From: HGM05232 sp036661515
GTDB taxonomy: Bacteria > Bacteroidota > Bacteroidia > Bacteroidales > Muribaculaceae
Direction: 5' to 3'
Length of the DNA stretch: 29,924 bases
NCBI GenBank assembly: GCA_036661515.1
Contig: JAVWYO010000018.1
Location: 1 to 29,924, forward strand
The position numbers and the translations under genes are program-made. Every line of letters begins with the position of its first letter. The first letter of the stretch is position 1. The notes beneath the pieces were generated by a model. It ran no database searches, had not been told where the DNA came from, and was given only the letters and a program-made list of their open reading frames with translations. Positions 7,482 through 15,758 of this stretch are shown piece by piece.

Positions 7482-8522
7482 TTAACTACACTTCATAAAT
7501 TCTATTACATTATCGCCATGAATTTCTACTTTTGTTACCTCTCCTGTTATAATTGGAGCAGCTACTCCATCATCTAATACTGCTGGACTTTTTTCTATTC
7601 GCGCTATATCCCACAATTCGCTTTTGATAAAGGCATTCAGCAACTTTGCTCCTCCTTCAACCATTAGGCTCGTTATATTTCGACTATACAATTCTTTTAG
7701 AACTTGCAACAGCACATCGTTATATTGATCAATGGCTATATATTCAACACTACCACTTTTATGCGACTCTTGTGTTGAAAAAATTATAGTTTTACCTCCA
7801 TCACTAAGCAACCTGCTATCATTAGGCACCACATCTTGGCGGTCTATGACCACCCTTATAGGATTACGCCCAACCCAGTTACGAACCGTGAGACTGGGAT
7901 TATCAGTAATAACGGTGTTTGAACCTACCATTATTGCATCGCACTCTGCTCGCTCGCGATGTGTCCACATCGTCGTCACAGCATTAGAAAATATCACTTG
8001 ACTACCACAATCTTTGCGAGTGCTATCAATATATCCATCTGCACTTTGCGCCCATTTCAGTATTACAAAAGGCCGTTGAAGAGTGTGAGCCGTCATAAAA
8101 TGTTCATTTACTGCTCTACATTCATTTTCAAGGACACCTAACGTCACCTTTACACCTGCTTCACGAAGCATCGCTACGCCCCTTCCACTCACTTTAGCAT
8201 AAGGGTCTAAACACCCAACAACCACTCGCGGTATCTCATCATTTATAATGAGTTTGCTACATGGAGGTGTCTTGCCATAGTGAGAACATGGCTCAAGAGT
8301 AACATAAAGAGTACTATCTTTAAGCAACGATTTATTGGCAACAGCGGCTATTGCATTGACTTCGGCATGCGCAGTTCCAAATTTTCTATGATAACCTTCA
8401 CCGATAATCTTACCCGAATGTACAATCACAGCACCAACCATAGGATTTGGAGAGACAGCTCCCTCTCCAAGTCGTGCAAGTTGTAATGCTCTTCGCATAT
8501 ATATTTCTTCTACATCTATCAT
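7482..8522 (-). CDS. ribD: RibD, bifunctional pyrimidine deaminase / uracil reductase
   Basis: The protein has 346 residues from the ATG at 8522; a longer reading to 8597 would run back through the divergent prmC start. The N-terminal cytidine-deaminase-like domain (about 1-145) keeps the zinc and catalytic residues H52-A-E54 and PC79-x8-C88. The C-terminal reductase domain (about 150-346, DHFR-like) contains RPFVILKWAQSADGYID, the NPSLTVR block and MVEGGAKLLNAF. It performs two successive steps of riboflavin synthesis, deaminating and then reducing the pyrimidine made from GTP. The enzyme is cytosolic. Other rib genes are not in the window. It is divergent from prmC with only 35 bases between starts, so the two promoters overlap. 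Confidence 0.96.
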   Translation of the reverse strand: MIDVEEIYMRRALQLARLGEGAVSPNPMVGAVIVHSGKIIGEGYHRKFGTAHAEVNAIAAVANKSLLKDSTLYVTLEPCSHYGKTPPCSKLIINDEIPRVVVGCLDPYAKVSGRGVAMLREAGVKVTLGVLENECRAVNEHFMTAHTLQRPFVILKWAQSADGYIDSTRKDCGSQVIFSNAVTTMWTHRERAECDAIMVGSNTVITDNPSLTVRNWVGRNPIRVVIDRQDVVPNDSRLLSDGGKTIIFSTQESHKSGSVEYIAIDQYNDVLLQVLKELYSRNITSLMVEGGAKLLNAFIKSELWDIARIEKSPAVLDDGVAAPIITGEVTKVEIHGDNVIEFMKCS

Positions 8523-8543
8523 TAATTTCTCAATTAAATATTC

Positions 8544-8551
8544 TATTTTTG
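8544..8551 (+). promoter_or_regulatory. -7 element TATTTTTG directly ahead of prmC
   Basis: TATTTTTG fits TAnnTTTG. The G is 7 bases from the prmC ATG at 8558, so the predicted start point coincides with the start codon and the mRNA would be leaderless. There is no convincing -33 element at 20 bases. The element sits within the 35-base divergent gap shared with ribD. Confidence 0.5.
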
Positions 8552-8557
8552 TAAAGT

Positions 8558-9406
8558 ATGAAACAGACAATCGACAAAATACGTACCATTCTTGCACCTC
8601 TTTATTCTCAAAGAGAAATAGAGACTTTTATACGCATCATTTTTGAGAACTTGCTCCGCTACTCTCCAGTAGATATTATTATGCACAAAGATAGCATTTT
8701 ATCGGATTATATGAAGAGTAAAATAGACAAAGTAATTGATGATTTAGTGCTACATCGTCCTATCCAATATATTTTTGGAAACACTTATTTTCACGGATAC
8801 CACTTTGAAGTTACTCCCGATACTCTTATTCCTCGACCAGAAACCGAAGAACTTATCGACATTATAATTGATGAAAACAATTCTTATGACCTTTCAGTTC
8901 TTGATATTGGCACTGGAAGTGGGTGTATTGCCATATCTCTTGCTCTTGCACTTAAATTTGCAACAGTAGTAGCAGTCGACATTTCTCCACGCGCAATTGA
9001 AGTGGCTAAACGAAATGCCAAAGACCTTCATGCAAATATTGACTTTCAACTCCTCGATATTTTATCGGCTACTCCTCCGGCAAAGCCTATATACGACATC
9101 ATCGTGAGCAATCCGCCATATATATGCAACTGGGAAAAGGCTACAATGGACGACAACGTACTAAATTATGAACCATCATCAGCTTTATTTGTAAGCGATG
9201 ACGACCCATTACTATTTTATCGAACGATAGCACAATATTCACAAAAGGCATTGAAGCCTTTGGGAACTTTATATTTTGAAATCAATAATCGTTATGCCGA
9301 CATCACTGTCGCGATGTTAAAAGATAACGGATATTGCAATATTACAATTCATCGGGATATTCACAAACTGCCACGCATGCTATCGGCTCACAAAATTATC
9401 GATTAA
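8558..9406 (+). CDS. prmC: PrmC, release factor glutamine methyltransferase
   Basis: The 282-residue protein has an N-terminal helical domain (about 1-85) followed by a class I SAM methyltransferase domain. PRPETE (92-97), the SAM loop LDIGTGSGCIA (115-125) and the catalytic NPPY motif (185-188, SNPPYI) are intact. It methylates the Gln of the GGQ motif in RF1 and RF2, raising peptide-release efficiency. The partners would be the class I release factors in the cytosol. It heads a compact + strand operon, with recX starting 3 bases after its stop. The predicted promoter suggests a leaderless transcript. Confidence 0.96.
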   Translation: MKQTIDKIRTILAPLYSQREIETFIRIIFENLLRYSPVDIIMHKDSILSDYMKSKIDKVIDDLVLHRPIQYIFGNTYFHGYHFEVTPDTLIPRPETEELIDIIIDENNSYDLSVLDIGTGSGCIAISLALALKFATVVAVDISPRAIEVAKRNAKDLHANIDFQLLDILSATPPAKPIYDIIVSNPPYICNWEKATMDDNVLNYEPSSALFVSDDDPLLFYRTIAQYSQKALKPLGTLYFEINNRYADITVAMLKDNGYCNITIHRDIHKLPRMLSAHKIID

Positions 9407-9409
9407 TCT

Positions 9410-9898
9410 ATGGAAAAGAAGAAACGCACCTACAATCGAGATCAAGCACTTTATCGTGTAGCGGCACTCTGTTCAAAGTGTGAGCAATGCTCTGGCGATA
9501 TTCGTGCAAAGCTAAATGATTGGGAATTAAATGAAGATGAGATTGATGAAATTATCATATACCTAAAAGCTGAAAAATATCTTGATGACAATCGTTATGC
9601 TTGTGCTTATTGTCGTGATAAGGCTCGTTTTGACGGCTGGGGACGCATTAAGATTGCTTATAATTTGCGACAGAAAGGGTTAGCAAAATTCACAATTGAA
9701 GATGCTATGGCTACAATAAATGATAATGATTATCGAGAACGTCTATTTGAACTTCTAAAAGCCAAAGCGCGCACTCTCAATGGCAAAGACACATATAAGG
9801 CAAAGGCTTCGCTATATCGCTTCGCCACATCACGCGGATTTGAATCAGATATTATATTTCCTATGCTAACTAAAATACTTGGTAATGACTTGGATTGA
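9410..9898 (+). CDS. recX: RecX family regulatory protein
   Basis: The 162-residue protein is all helical, with the repeated three-helix units of RecX. Typical elements are ALYRVAALCSKCEQC, IRAKLNDWELNEDEIDEIIIYLKAEKYLDDNRYA, ARFDGWGRIKIAYNLRQKGL and ASLYRFATSRGFESDII near the C-terminus. RecX binds RecA filaments and modulates recombination and the SOS response. recA is not in this window. It starts 3 bases after prmC and overlaps the comF-type gene by 14 bases, so translation is likely coupled. Three cysteines (C32, C35, C38) near the N-terminus form a CxxCxxC-like cluster whose meaning I do not know. Confidence 0.92.
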   Translation: MEKKKRTYNRDQALYRVAALCSKCEQCSGDIRAKLNDWELNEDEIDEIIIYLKAEKYLDDNRYACAYCRDKARFDGWGRIKIAYNLRQKGLAKFTIEDAMATINDNDYRERLFELLKAKARTLNGKDTYKAKASLYRFATSRGFESDIIFPMLTKILGNDLD

Positions 9899-10580
9899 TG
9901 CTTTTTCATGCTTTCTCGACCAGCTCCTTCCTCGCACATGCCCTGTGTGTGGCGATGCACTTAATTATCAAGAAAAATATGTGTGCATTAAATGTATGCT
10001 CGACCTCCCTCAGACTCATCTACACGAACGAGAGTTTAATACTATGGAGCAACTATTTGCTGGCAAAACGCCCATTGAGCACGCTGCTGGATATTTCTTT
10101 TACACAAAGGAAAGCCCTTATTCCACTCTTATTCATGACATCAAATATCGAAATCGTCCCAAGATGGGACAATGGCTTGCAAGCGAATACGCTCGTGAAA
10201 TTAAAAATACGGGGTTCTTTGACGGCATCGATATGATTATTCCAGTGCCTCTACACAAGACTAAGATTGCCAAACGTGGATATAACCAAAGCCAATATAT
10301 CGCACAAGGTATTTCTGAAATTACTGGCATTCCTGTAGTCAATGCAATTATAGCTACAAAGTCGCATGAAACACAAACGCACAAAGGAATACATGAACGT
10401 TGGCTAAACACACAAAACCTTTATTCACAAAACGATATGATTAACCTTGAAGGAAAGCATGTAATAATTATCGACGATGTGATAACCACTGGAGCAACAC
10501 TTCTTGCCTGTGCCAAGTCAATAGACAACATACCTGGCATTAAGATTTCGTTACTATCATTGGCAGTAGCTCAATTATAA
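9885..10580 (+). CDS. ComF family phosphoribosyltransferase-like protein
   Basis: The 231-residue protein starts at the ATG at 9885; a TTG two codons upstream is less likely. It has an N-terminal four-cysteine zinc ribbon (CPVCGDALNYQEKYVCIKC). A type I phosphoribosyltransferase fold follows, with the SpxxxLIHDIKYRNR block, VPLHKTKIAKRGYNQSQ and the PRPP loop VIIIDDVITTGATL. ComFC-type proteins act in the cytosol and are needed for natural transformation in several bacteria; the exact substrate is unsettled. Whether this organism is transformable cannot be judged here. Its start overlaps recX by 14 bases, linking it to a recombination regulator. It ends 10 bases from a convergent gene, with no separate terminator visible. 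Confidence 0.92.
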   Translation: MTWIDAFSCFLDQLLPRTCPVCGDALNYQEKYVCIKCMLDLPQTHLHEREFNTMEQLFAGKTPIEHAAGYFFYTKESPYSTLIHDIKYRNRPKMGQWLASEYAREIKNTGFFDGIDMIIPVPLHKTKIAKRGYNQSQYIAQGISEITGIPVVNAIIATKSHETQTHKGIHERWLNTQNLYSQNDMINLEGKHVIIIDDVITTGATLLACAKSIDNIPGIKISLLSLAVAQL

Positions 10581-10590
10581 GAAGCTGTTT

Positions 10591-11085
10591 TTAAAGTATT
10601 TTTATCGCAATTGCTGCACACGCTTCGGCATCTGCAAGAGCATGATGATGATTTTGTAAATCATAGCCACAGTGCGCTGCAACAGTATGAAGTTGGTGAT
10701 TAGGTAGCAATTTTCCGTATGCTTTGCGTGATGCTCGTAACGTACAATAAAATTGATAATTTGGGTATTCCATATTATAGGCATTAAACACTGCTTTCAA
10801 GCAACTTTCATCAAAATTGCTATTATGAGCTACTAACGGAAGTCCTGCTATATATTTTTCTATATTGCACCACACTTCGGGAAACGTTGGAGCATCACAT
10901 GTGTCTTCATCAGTTAGCCCATGAACTTCTGTCGTAAAATTCATATAATAGTTTGGATAAGGGTGTATAAGACTATATAATTTCTTGATAATCCTACCAT
11001 CACTCACTACTACCACGCCTACACTGCACACACTCGTACGCTTCCCATTAGCGGTTTCAAAGTCTATCGCTACAAAATCAAGCAT
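10591..11085 (-). CDS. DnaQ-like (DEDDh) 3'-5' exonuclease
   Basis: The 164-residue protein is a single exonuclease domain. Exo I is FVAIDFETANG (Asp and Glu metal ligands), Exo II is LVAHNSNFDESCL, and Exo III is HHALADAEACAAIAIKIL with the general-base His and final Asp. This is the form of the polymerase III epsilon-type exonucleases. It is too short to include a BRCT or polymerase-binding region and so is probably a stand-alone nuclease for DNA repair or RNA turnover. It begins 7 bases after the nfnB stop and is probably cotranscribed with the transhydrogenase genes, an association I cannot explain functionally. Confidence 0.9.
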   Translation of the reverse strand: MLDFVAIDFETANGKRTSVCSVGVVVVSDGRIIKKLYSLIHPYPNYYMNFTTEVHGLTDEDTCDAPTFPEVWCNIEKYIAGLPLVAHNSNFDESCLKAVFNAYNMEYPNYQFYCTLRASRKAYGKLLPNHQLHTVAAHCGYDLQNHHHALADAEACAAIAIKIL

Positions 11086-11092
11086 CGCACTT

Positions 11093-12565
11093 TTATTTAC
11101 TTAGCTGAGCATGCATATTAGCCGCTGCTCTACGTCCATCGCCCATCGCAAGGATTACGGTTGCACCTCCACGCACAATGTCACCACCAGCATATATATC
11201 ACTCACTGCCGATTGCATCGTTTCCTCATTTACTACGATAGTACCTCTACGACTCACTTCAAGCCCTGCAATACTATTTGGGATAAGTGGATTAGGAGAC
11301 ACACCGACACTCACAATTACAAGATCGGCATCAATATCAATTATTGCACCTTCTACGGGCACTGGCGAACGACGACCCGACGCATCGGGCTCACCAAGTT
11401 CCATGCGTTGCACACGCATCGACTTTACACGTCCGTTTTCGTCACCTTTATATTCAATAGGATTATGAAGAGTCATAAACTCAATTCCCTCTTCCTTTGC
11501 ATGCTTAACCTCTTCAATTCGGGCTGGCATCTCGGCTTCTGAACGACGATATATTATCATTGCACGCTCTGCGCCCATACGGCGTGCTGTGCGTACCGAA
11601 TCCATAGCCGTATTTCCTCCACCAATAATAGCTACGTTCTTGCCACGAAGTACTGGTGTATCGCTATCAGGGTTTCCTGCGCCCATTAGGTTTACTCGCG
11701 TTAGATATTCATTACTCGACATCACGCCAATAAGATTTTCACCTGGAATATTCATAAATCGAGGCAAGCCAGCGCCAGATGCTACAAAAAGGCCTTTAAA
11801 ACCCATTTCATGAAGATTATCATACGATAAAGTCTTCCCGATTATGCAGTCTTTTATAAATTCAACGCCCATTTTGCGTAATCCTTCTATCTCAACATCA
11901 ACAACAGCATTAGGCAAACGAAATTCTGGTATCCCATATTTCAAAACGCCACCTATCTCATGGAGAGCCTCAAACACAGTAACAGCATAACCAAGTTTTG
12001 CCATATCTCCTGCAAATGACAATCCAGCAGGACCACTACCCACAACAGCAACTTTAATATTACGCAATGTTGCCATTTCAGGAACCGAAACTTCTCCACT
12101 AAGACGCTCAGTATCGGCGGCAAAACGTTCAAGATAGCCTATTGCAACGGCTTCTTTCTTCAATTTTACGTGATAGATACATTTACTTTCACATTGCTTT
12201 TCCTGTGGACACACCCTACCACACACGGCTGGAAGAGCACTCGTCTCTTTTAAAGTCATTGCGGCAGCATGAAAATCGCCACGCTCTATGTTCTTTACAA
12301 ACTTAGGTATATTAATGCTTACTGGGCAACCAGTGATACACTGTGGGTCTATGCAATCTAAGCATCTCACAGCCTCTTGTTGTGCCATTTCAGCAGTTAT
12401 CCCTTGGTTAACTTCCTCTTTGTTAGTTATCCGATAGTCTGGCGCAAGCTCTGGCATTTTTACTCTAACAATAGATGTTCGTTCTTTTGCCGTCTTACTC
12501 TTTCTTAGCGATTCTCGCCACACTTCATTACGCGATTGAGCTATTATATCATTGTTGGTTTCCAT
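11093..12565 (-). CDS. NfnB / GltA-like NADPH-dependent oxidoreductase, large subunit
   Basis: The 490-residue protein has an N-terminal ferredoxin-like region carrying two 4Fe-4S ligand sets (CLDCIDPQCITGCP; CGRVCPQEKQCESKC). Two nucleotide-binding Rossmann motifs follow: VAVVGSGPAGLSFAGD for FAD and NVAIIGGGNTAMDSVRTARR for NADPH. It is commonly annotated as glutamate synthase small subunit (GltA). The adjacent NfnA-like subunit points to NfnAB, the electron-bifurcating NADH-dependent reduced-ferredoxin:NADP+ oxidoreductase, which balances NADH, NADPH and ferredoxin in anaerobes. No glutamate synthase large subunit lies nearby, which supports the Nfn reading. It lies 11 bases after nfnA. 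Confidence 0.9.
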   Translation of the reverse strand: METNNDIIAQSRNEVWRESLRKSKTAKERTSIVRVKMPELAPDYRITNKEEVNQGITAEMAQQEAVRCLDCIDPQCITGCPVSINIPKFVKNIERGDFHAAAMTLKETSALPAVCGRVCPQEKQCESKCIYHVKLKKEAVAIGYLERFAADTERLSGEVSVPEMATLRNIKVAVVGSGPAGLSFAGDMAKLGYAVTVFEALHEIGGVLKYGIPEFRLPNAVVDVEIEGLRKMGVEFIKDCIIGKTLSYDNLHEMGFKGLFVASGAGLPRFMNIPGENLIGVMSSNEYLTRVNLMGAGNPDSDTPVLRGKNVAIIGGGNTAMDSVRTARRMGAERAMIIYRRSEAEMPARIEEVKHAKEEGIEFMTLHNPIEYKGDENGRVKSMRVQRMELGEPDASGRRSPVPVEGAIIDIDADLVIVSVGVSPNPLIPNSIAGLEVSRRGTIVVNEETMQSAVSDIYAGGDIVRGGATVILAMGDGRRAAANMHAQLSK

Positions 12566-12576
12566 ATCTATATATC

Positions 12577-13359
12577 TTATTTTATTGGTCTTAGACGCAT
12601 AAGCATCTCATCAAAATTAACTTTATGCGCATCAAATTCTGGTCCATCAATACACACAAATTTTGTAACGCCATCTATCGTTATTCGACATGCTCCGCAC
12701 ATTCCTGTTCCATCAACCATTACTGTATTTAATGAACACATCGTTTTTATATTATATTTTTTTGTGAGCAAAGCCACAAACTTCATCATTATTGCAGGAC
12801 CTATTGTTACAACAAGATTTACCTTTTCATGATTAATTATGCTTTCAAGACCGTTAGTAACAAGACCTTTCTTGCCATACGAACCATCATCTGTCATAAT
12901 AATCACCTCATCAGAATATTCACGCACTTGCTCTTCCAAGATAATTAAATCCTTATTTCTTCCTGCCAAAACACTAATAACACGATTCCCTGCTTTTTTC
13001 ATAGCCTTGATAATTGGCAATAAAGGAGCAACACCCACGCCACCTCCGCAGCAAACAACTGTTCCAACTTTTTCTATATGAGTAGCTTGACCGAGTGGAC
13101 CCACAACATCAGTTAAATAATCGCCTACTTCAAGCGCACATATCTTTTGAGTTGATACTCCCACGGCCTGTATTACAAGTGTAATAGTCCCATTTACTTC
13201 ATCGGCATCAGCGATTGTAAGCGGTATTCGCTCTCCATTTTCGCCACTGCGAACGATAACAAAATGTCCAGCACGACGCGATTTAGCAATCATCGGTGCA
13301 TCAACAACGAGCTTTACAACTTTTTCTGAAAAGTATTCTTTGCCCAAAATCTTATTCAT
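12577..13359 (-). CDS. NfnA-like FAD/2Fe-2S subunit (dihydroorotate dehydrogenase electron-transfer type)
   Basis: The protein has 260 residues from the ATG at 13359 (MNKILGKEYFSEKVVKLVV). An upstream ATG at 13389 lies inside the predicted -7 element (13387-13394) and so could not be in the mRNA. Domain order is an FAD-binding beta-barrel (about 1-95; RAGHFVIVR, GERIPLT), an NAD-binding fold (about 98-210; VVCCGGGVGVAPLLPI), and a C-terminal 2Fe-2S site (CSLN..., GMCGACRI, FVCIDGPEF). It matches the small subunit of NfnAB and PyrK-like proteins. The pairing with nfnB, 11 bases downstream, favours the transhydrogenase. It is a cytosolic heterodimer partner. Confidence 0.9.
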   Translation of the reverse strand: MNKILGKEYFSEKVVKLVVDAPMIAKSRRAGHFVIVRSGENGERIPLTIADADEVNGTITLVIQAVGVSTQKICALEVGDYLTDVVGPLGQATHIEKVGTVVCCGGGVGVAPLLPIIKAMKKAGNRVISVLAGRNKDLIILEEQVREYSDEVIIMTDDGSYGKKGLVTNGLESIINHEKVNLVVTIGPAIMMKFVALLTKKYNIKTMCSLNTVMVDGTGMCGACRITIDGVTKFVCIDGPEFDAHKVNFDEMLMRLRPIK

Positions 13360-13386
13360 ATAGCAGGTATTTTCATTATTATTTGA

Positions 13387-13394
13387 CAAATTTA
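13387..13394 (-). promoter_or_regulatory. -7 element TAAATTTG for nfnA-nfnB-exonuclease
   Basis: TAAATTTG on the minus strand fits TAnnTTTG. The predicted start point is near 13381, which leaves a leader of about 22 bases before the ATG at 13359 and rules out the longer reading. No -33 TTTG is seen at the usual distance. Confidence 0.5.
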
Positions 13395-13466
13395 TGAAAA
13401 ATCTTTCACATTACGCACTTCATATTTGAACTTAAACATTTTATTTCAATACCTATCTTTTTATTC

Positions 13467-13498
13467 TTTGTTTTTACATTACAAACATAGTATCTTTG
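13467..13498 (+). promoter_or_regulatory. Consensus Bacteroidota promoter for tgt
   Basis: TTTG (13467-13470), a 20-base spacer and TATCTTTG (13491-13498) match TTTG-N19-21-TAnnTTTG exactly. The predicted start is 13503-13505, about 12 bases before the tgt ATG at 13516. Confidence 0.85.
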
Positions 13499-13515
13499 CA
13501 CAAAATAAATATTTG

Positions 13516-14646
13516 ATGAATTTTGACTTAATTACTACCGCTAATAATTGTAATGCTCGCGCAGGAATCATAAAAACGGCTCATGGAGATATTGAGACAC
13601 CTATATTCATGCCTGTTGGTACGGTGGGCTCGGTGAAAGGGGTTCACGCTCATGAACTACGCAATGACATTAAAGCACAAATTATACTCGGCAACACATA
13701 TCACTTGTATCTACGCCCCGGAACTGAAATATTAGAACAAGCTGGCGGGCTACATAAATTTAACAGCTGGAATGGACCTATTCTTACCGATAGCGGTGGG
13801 TTTCAAGTTTTTTCGCTTGCTGCTAATCGCAAGTTGAAAGAAGAAGGAGCATATTTTCGTTCACATATCGATGGTTCTAAACATCTATTTACTCCAGAGG
13901 GTGTCGTTGACATTCAGCGTTCTATTGGTGCCGACATAATGATGGCTCTCGATGAATGCCCTCCAGGTACTTCAGAATATGATTATGCTAAAAAGTCATT
14001 GGCTCTCACTCAGCGCTGGCTACTTCGTGGCTGGAATAGATTTAAGGAAACAGAGGGAAAATACGGTTACTCTCAAGCATTTTTCCCTATAGTTCAAGGG
14101 TGTGTATATCAAGATCTTCGTTGCGAGTCGGCTAAATTCATTGCCGATCTTGGTGCCGAAGGTAATGCTATTGGTGGCCTTGCCGTAGGTGAACCAACAG
14201 AGAAAATGTATGAAATGATTAATGTCGTAAATGAAATATTACCCACCGACAAGCCTCGATATCTAATGGGCGTGGGAACTCCTGCAAACATTCTCGAAGC
14301 CATTGAACGTGGAGTTGACATGATGGACTGTGTGATGCCTACCCGCAACGGACGTAATGGCATGCTATTTACACAACACGGAATAATGAATATGCGTAAC
14401 AAAAAATGGGCTAACGATTTCTCTGCAATACAAGAAGATGGAGCATCTGAAGTTGACCGAGAATATTCTAAAGCATATCTACGTCATTTATTCATTAGCC
14501 AAGAGCTTCTTGGTATGCAGATTGCATCTATTCACAATCTTGCGTTCTACTTATGGCTCGTTAAAGAGGCACGAAAACACATTATTGATGGCGACTTTAA
14601 GTCTTGGAAAGATGAAATGGTGATAAATGTCACTCGTCGATTATAA
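13516..14646 (+). CDS. tgt: tRNA-guanine transglycosylase
   Basis: The 376-residue protein starts at the ATG at 13516; a longer reading back to 13426 would translate through the promoter. It replaces G34 with a 7-deazaguanine (preQ1 or queuine) in tRNAs for Asp, Asn, His and Tyr. LTDSGGFQVFSL holds the base-pocket Asp, GGLAVGEP is the bacterial-type specificity loop, and MDCVMPTRNGRNG carries the catalytic Asp region. The usual zinc site CxCxxC before the YSxAYLxHL helix is replaced by G309, S311 and D314, while the fourth ligand, H340 (ASIHN), remains. The gene is followed after 12 bases by an LptF/G permease, a pairing common in Bacteroidota. The neighbouring tRNA-His is a potential substrate. 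Confidence 0.95.
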   Translation: MNFDLITTANNCNARAGIIKTAHGDIETPIFMPVGTVGSVKGVHAHELRNDIKAQIILGNTYHLYLRPGTEILEQAGGLHKFNSWNGPILTDSGGFQVFSLAANRKLKEEGAYFRSHIDGSKHLFTPEGVVDIQRSIGADIMMALDECPPGTSEYDYAKKSLALTQRWLLRGWNRFKETEGKYGYSQAFFPIVQGCVYQDLRCESAKFIADLGAEGNAIGGLAVGEPTEKMYEMINVVNEILPTDKPRYLMGVGTPANILEAIERGVDMMDCVMPTRNGRNGMLFTQHGIMNMRNKKWANDFSAIQEDGASEVDREYSKAYLRHLFISQELLGMQIASIHNLAFYLWLVKEARKHIIDGDFKSWKDEMVINVTRRL

Positions 14647-14658
14647 AAGATATAAACG

Positions 14659-15756
14659 ATGAAGAAGATAAAAATTAAATTACCGCACGTAAAGATATTA
14701 GACCTCTATATTATCAAGAAATTTTTAGGGGCTTATGTATTTTCTATTATCCTTTTGTTGGCGATAGTTATTGTATTTGACATCAACGAAAAACTTGATG
14801 CGGTACTCAAAGCTCCTCTTCATGCTACTGTTTTTGACTATTTTTGGAACTTCCTTCCTTATTTTGCAAACCAGTTTAGCCCTCTATTTACATTTATCGC
14901 AGTAATATTCTTCACCTCAAAATTAGCCGACAACTCCGAGATTATTGCAATTCTTTCAAGTGGCGTTAGTTTCAAGCGATTAGTTATTCCATACATGGTT
15001 GCTGCATCTATTATTGCGGGGTTCACTTTCATGCTAAGTGCATATATTATACCACCTGCCAATATTAAGAGAATTGAATACACTAATAAGTATGTAAAAA
15101 ATAAGAAGGTAGATTATGGTACCAACATTCAGATGCTTGTTTCTCCTGGTGTAATAGCATACATGGCTCGCTACGACAACAACACAAAAACAGGATATAA
15201 TTTCTCTCTCGAAAAGTTCAATAAGAAAGTCCTTAAATCTCGCCTCACGGCACAATCGGTAGAATATGATACCCTTTATCGATGGAAAGTTAAAGATTAC
15301 GTAATACGCGATTTTAAAGGATTGAGAGAAAGTATTAGAAAAGGCTCTAAACTCGATACGATTATATCTATTGAGCCAAAGGATTTCCTTATTGCCGCTA
15401 ACGACCAAGAGATGCTAACTTCTCCTCAACTAAAGAATTACATCAACAAGCAGAAAGAGCGTGGAGTTGCTGGCATTAAAAACTTTGAAATAGAGCTCGA
15501 ACGTCGTTATGCAATGACGGCAGCCGCTTTCATTTTGACTATTATAGGTATGTCTTTATCTTCACGAAAAGTGCGTGGCGGAATGGGCGTAAATATTGGT
15601 ATTGGTCTTGTACTAAGTTTCACATATATTCTTTTCTCTACTGTGACGGCAACATTTGCAGTGTCTGGCTACACTTCTCCAATGGTTGCAATGTGGATTC
15701 CTAATATTATATATATAATTATTGGTATATACCTATATCGCAAAGCCGCCGTATAG
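14659..15756 (+). CDS. LptF/LptG family (YjgP/YjgQ) lipopolysaccharide export permease
   Basis: The 365-residue inner-membrane protein has about three N-terminal transmembrane helices (around residues 18-38, 62-85 and 100-125). A periplasmic beta-rich domain follows (about 130-270; the beta-jellyroll that passes LPS to LptC/A). Three C-terminal helices end it (about 285-305, 310-332, 340-362). It would form the transmembrane part of the LptB2FG ATP-driven LPS extractor. Only one such gene is present here, and the partner permease is elsewhere. It lies 12 bases after tgt and ends 2 bases from the convergent TonB receptor gene, so transcripts must overlap. Confidence 0.92.
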   Translation: MKKIKIKLPHVKILDLYIIKKFLGAYVFSIILLLAIVIVFDINEKLDAVLKAPLHATVFDYFWNFLPYFANQFSPLFTFIAVIFFTSKLADNSEIIAILSSGVSFKRLVIPYMVAASIIAGFTFMLSAYIIPPANIKRIEYTNKYVKNKKVDYGTNIQMLVSPGVIAYMARYDNNTKTGYNFSLEKFNKKVLKSRLTAQSVEYDTLYRWKVKDYVIRDFKGLRESIRKGSKLDTIISIEPKDFLIAANDQEMLTSPQLKNYINKQKERGVAGIKNFEIELERRYAMTAAAFILTIIGMSLSSRKVRGGMGVNIGIGLVLSFTYILFSTVTATFAVSGYTSPMVAMWIPNIIYIIIGIYLYRKAAV

Positions 15757-15758
15757 TG

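Noticed and set aside
13426..13515. N-terminal extension of tgt
   Set aside because: The extra 30 residues would be translated through an exact-consensus promoter (13467-13498) and do not resemble Tgt. The start at 13516 gives the family length.
15034..15408. 124-codon minus-strand ORF inside the LptF/G gene
   Set aside because: It is antisense to a clearly coding region and has no domain or signal of its own.
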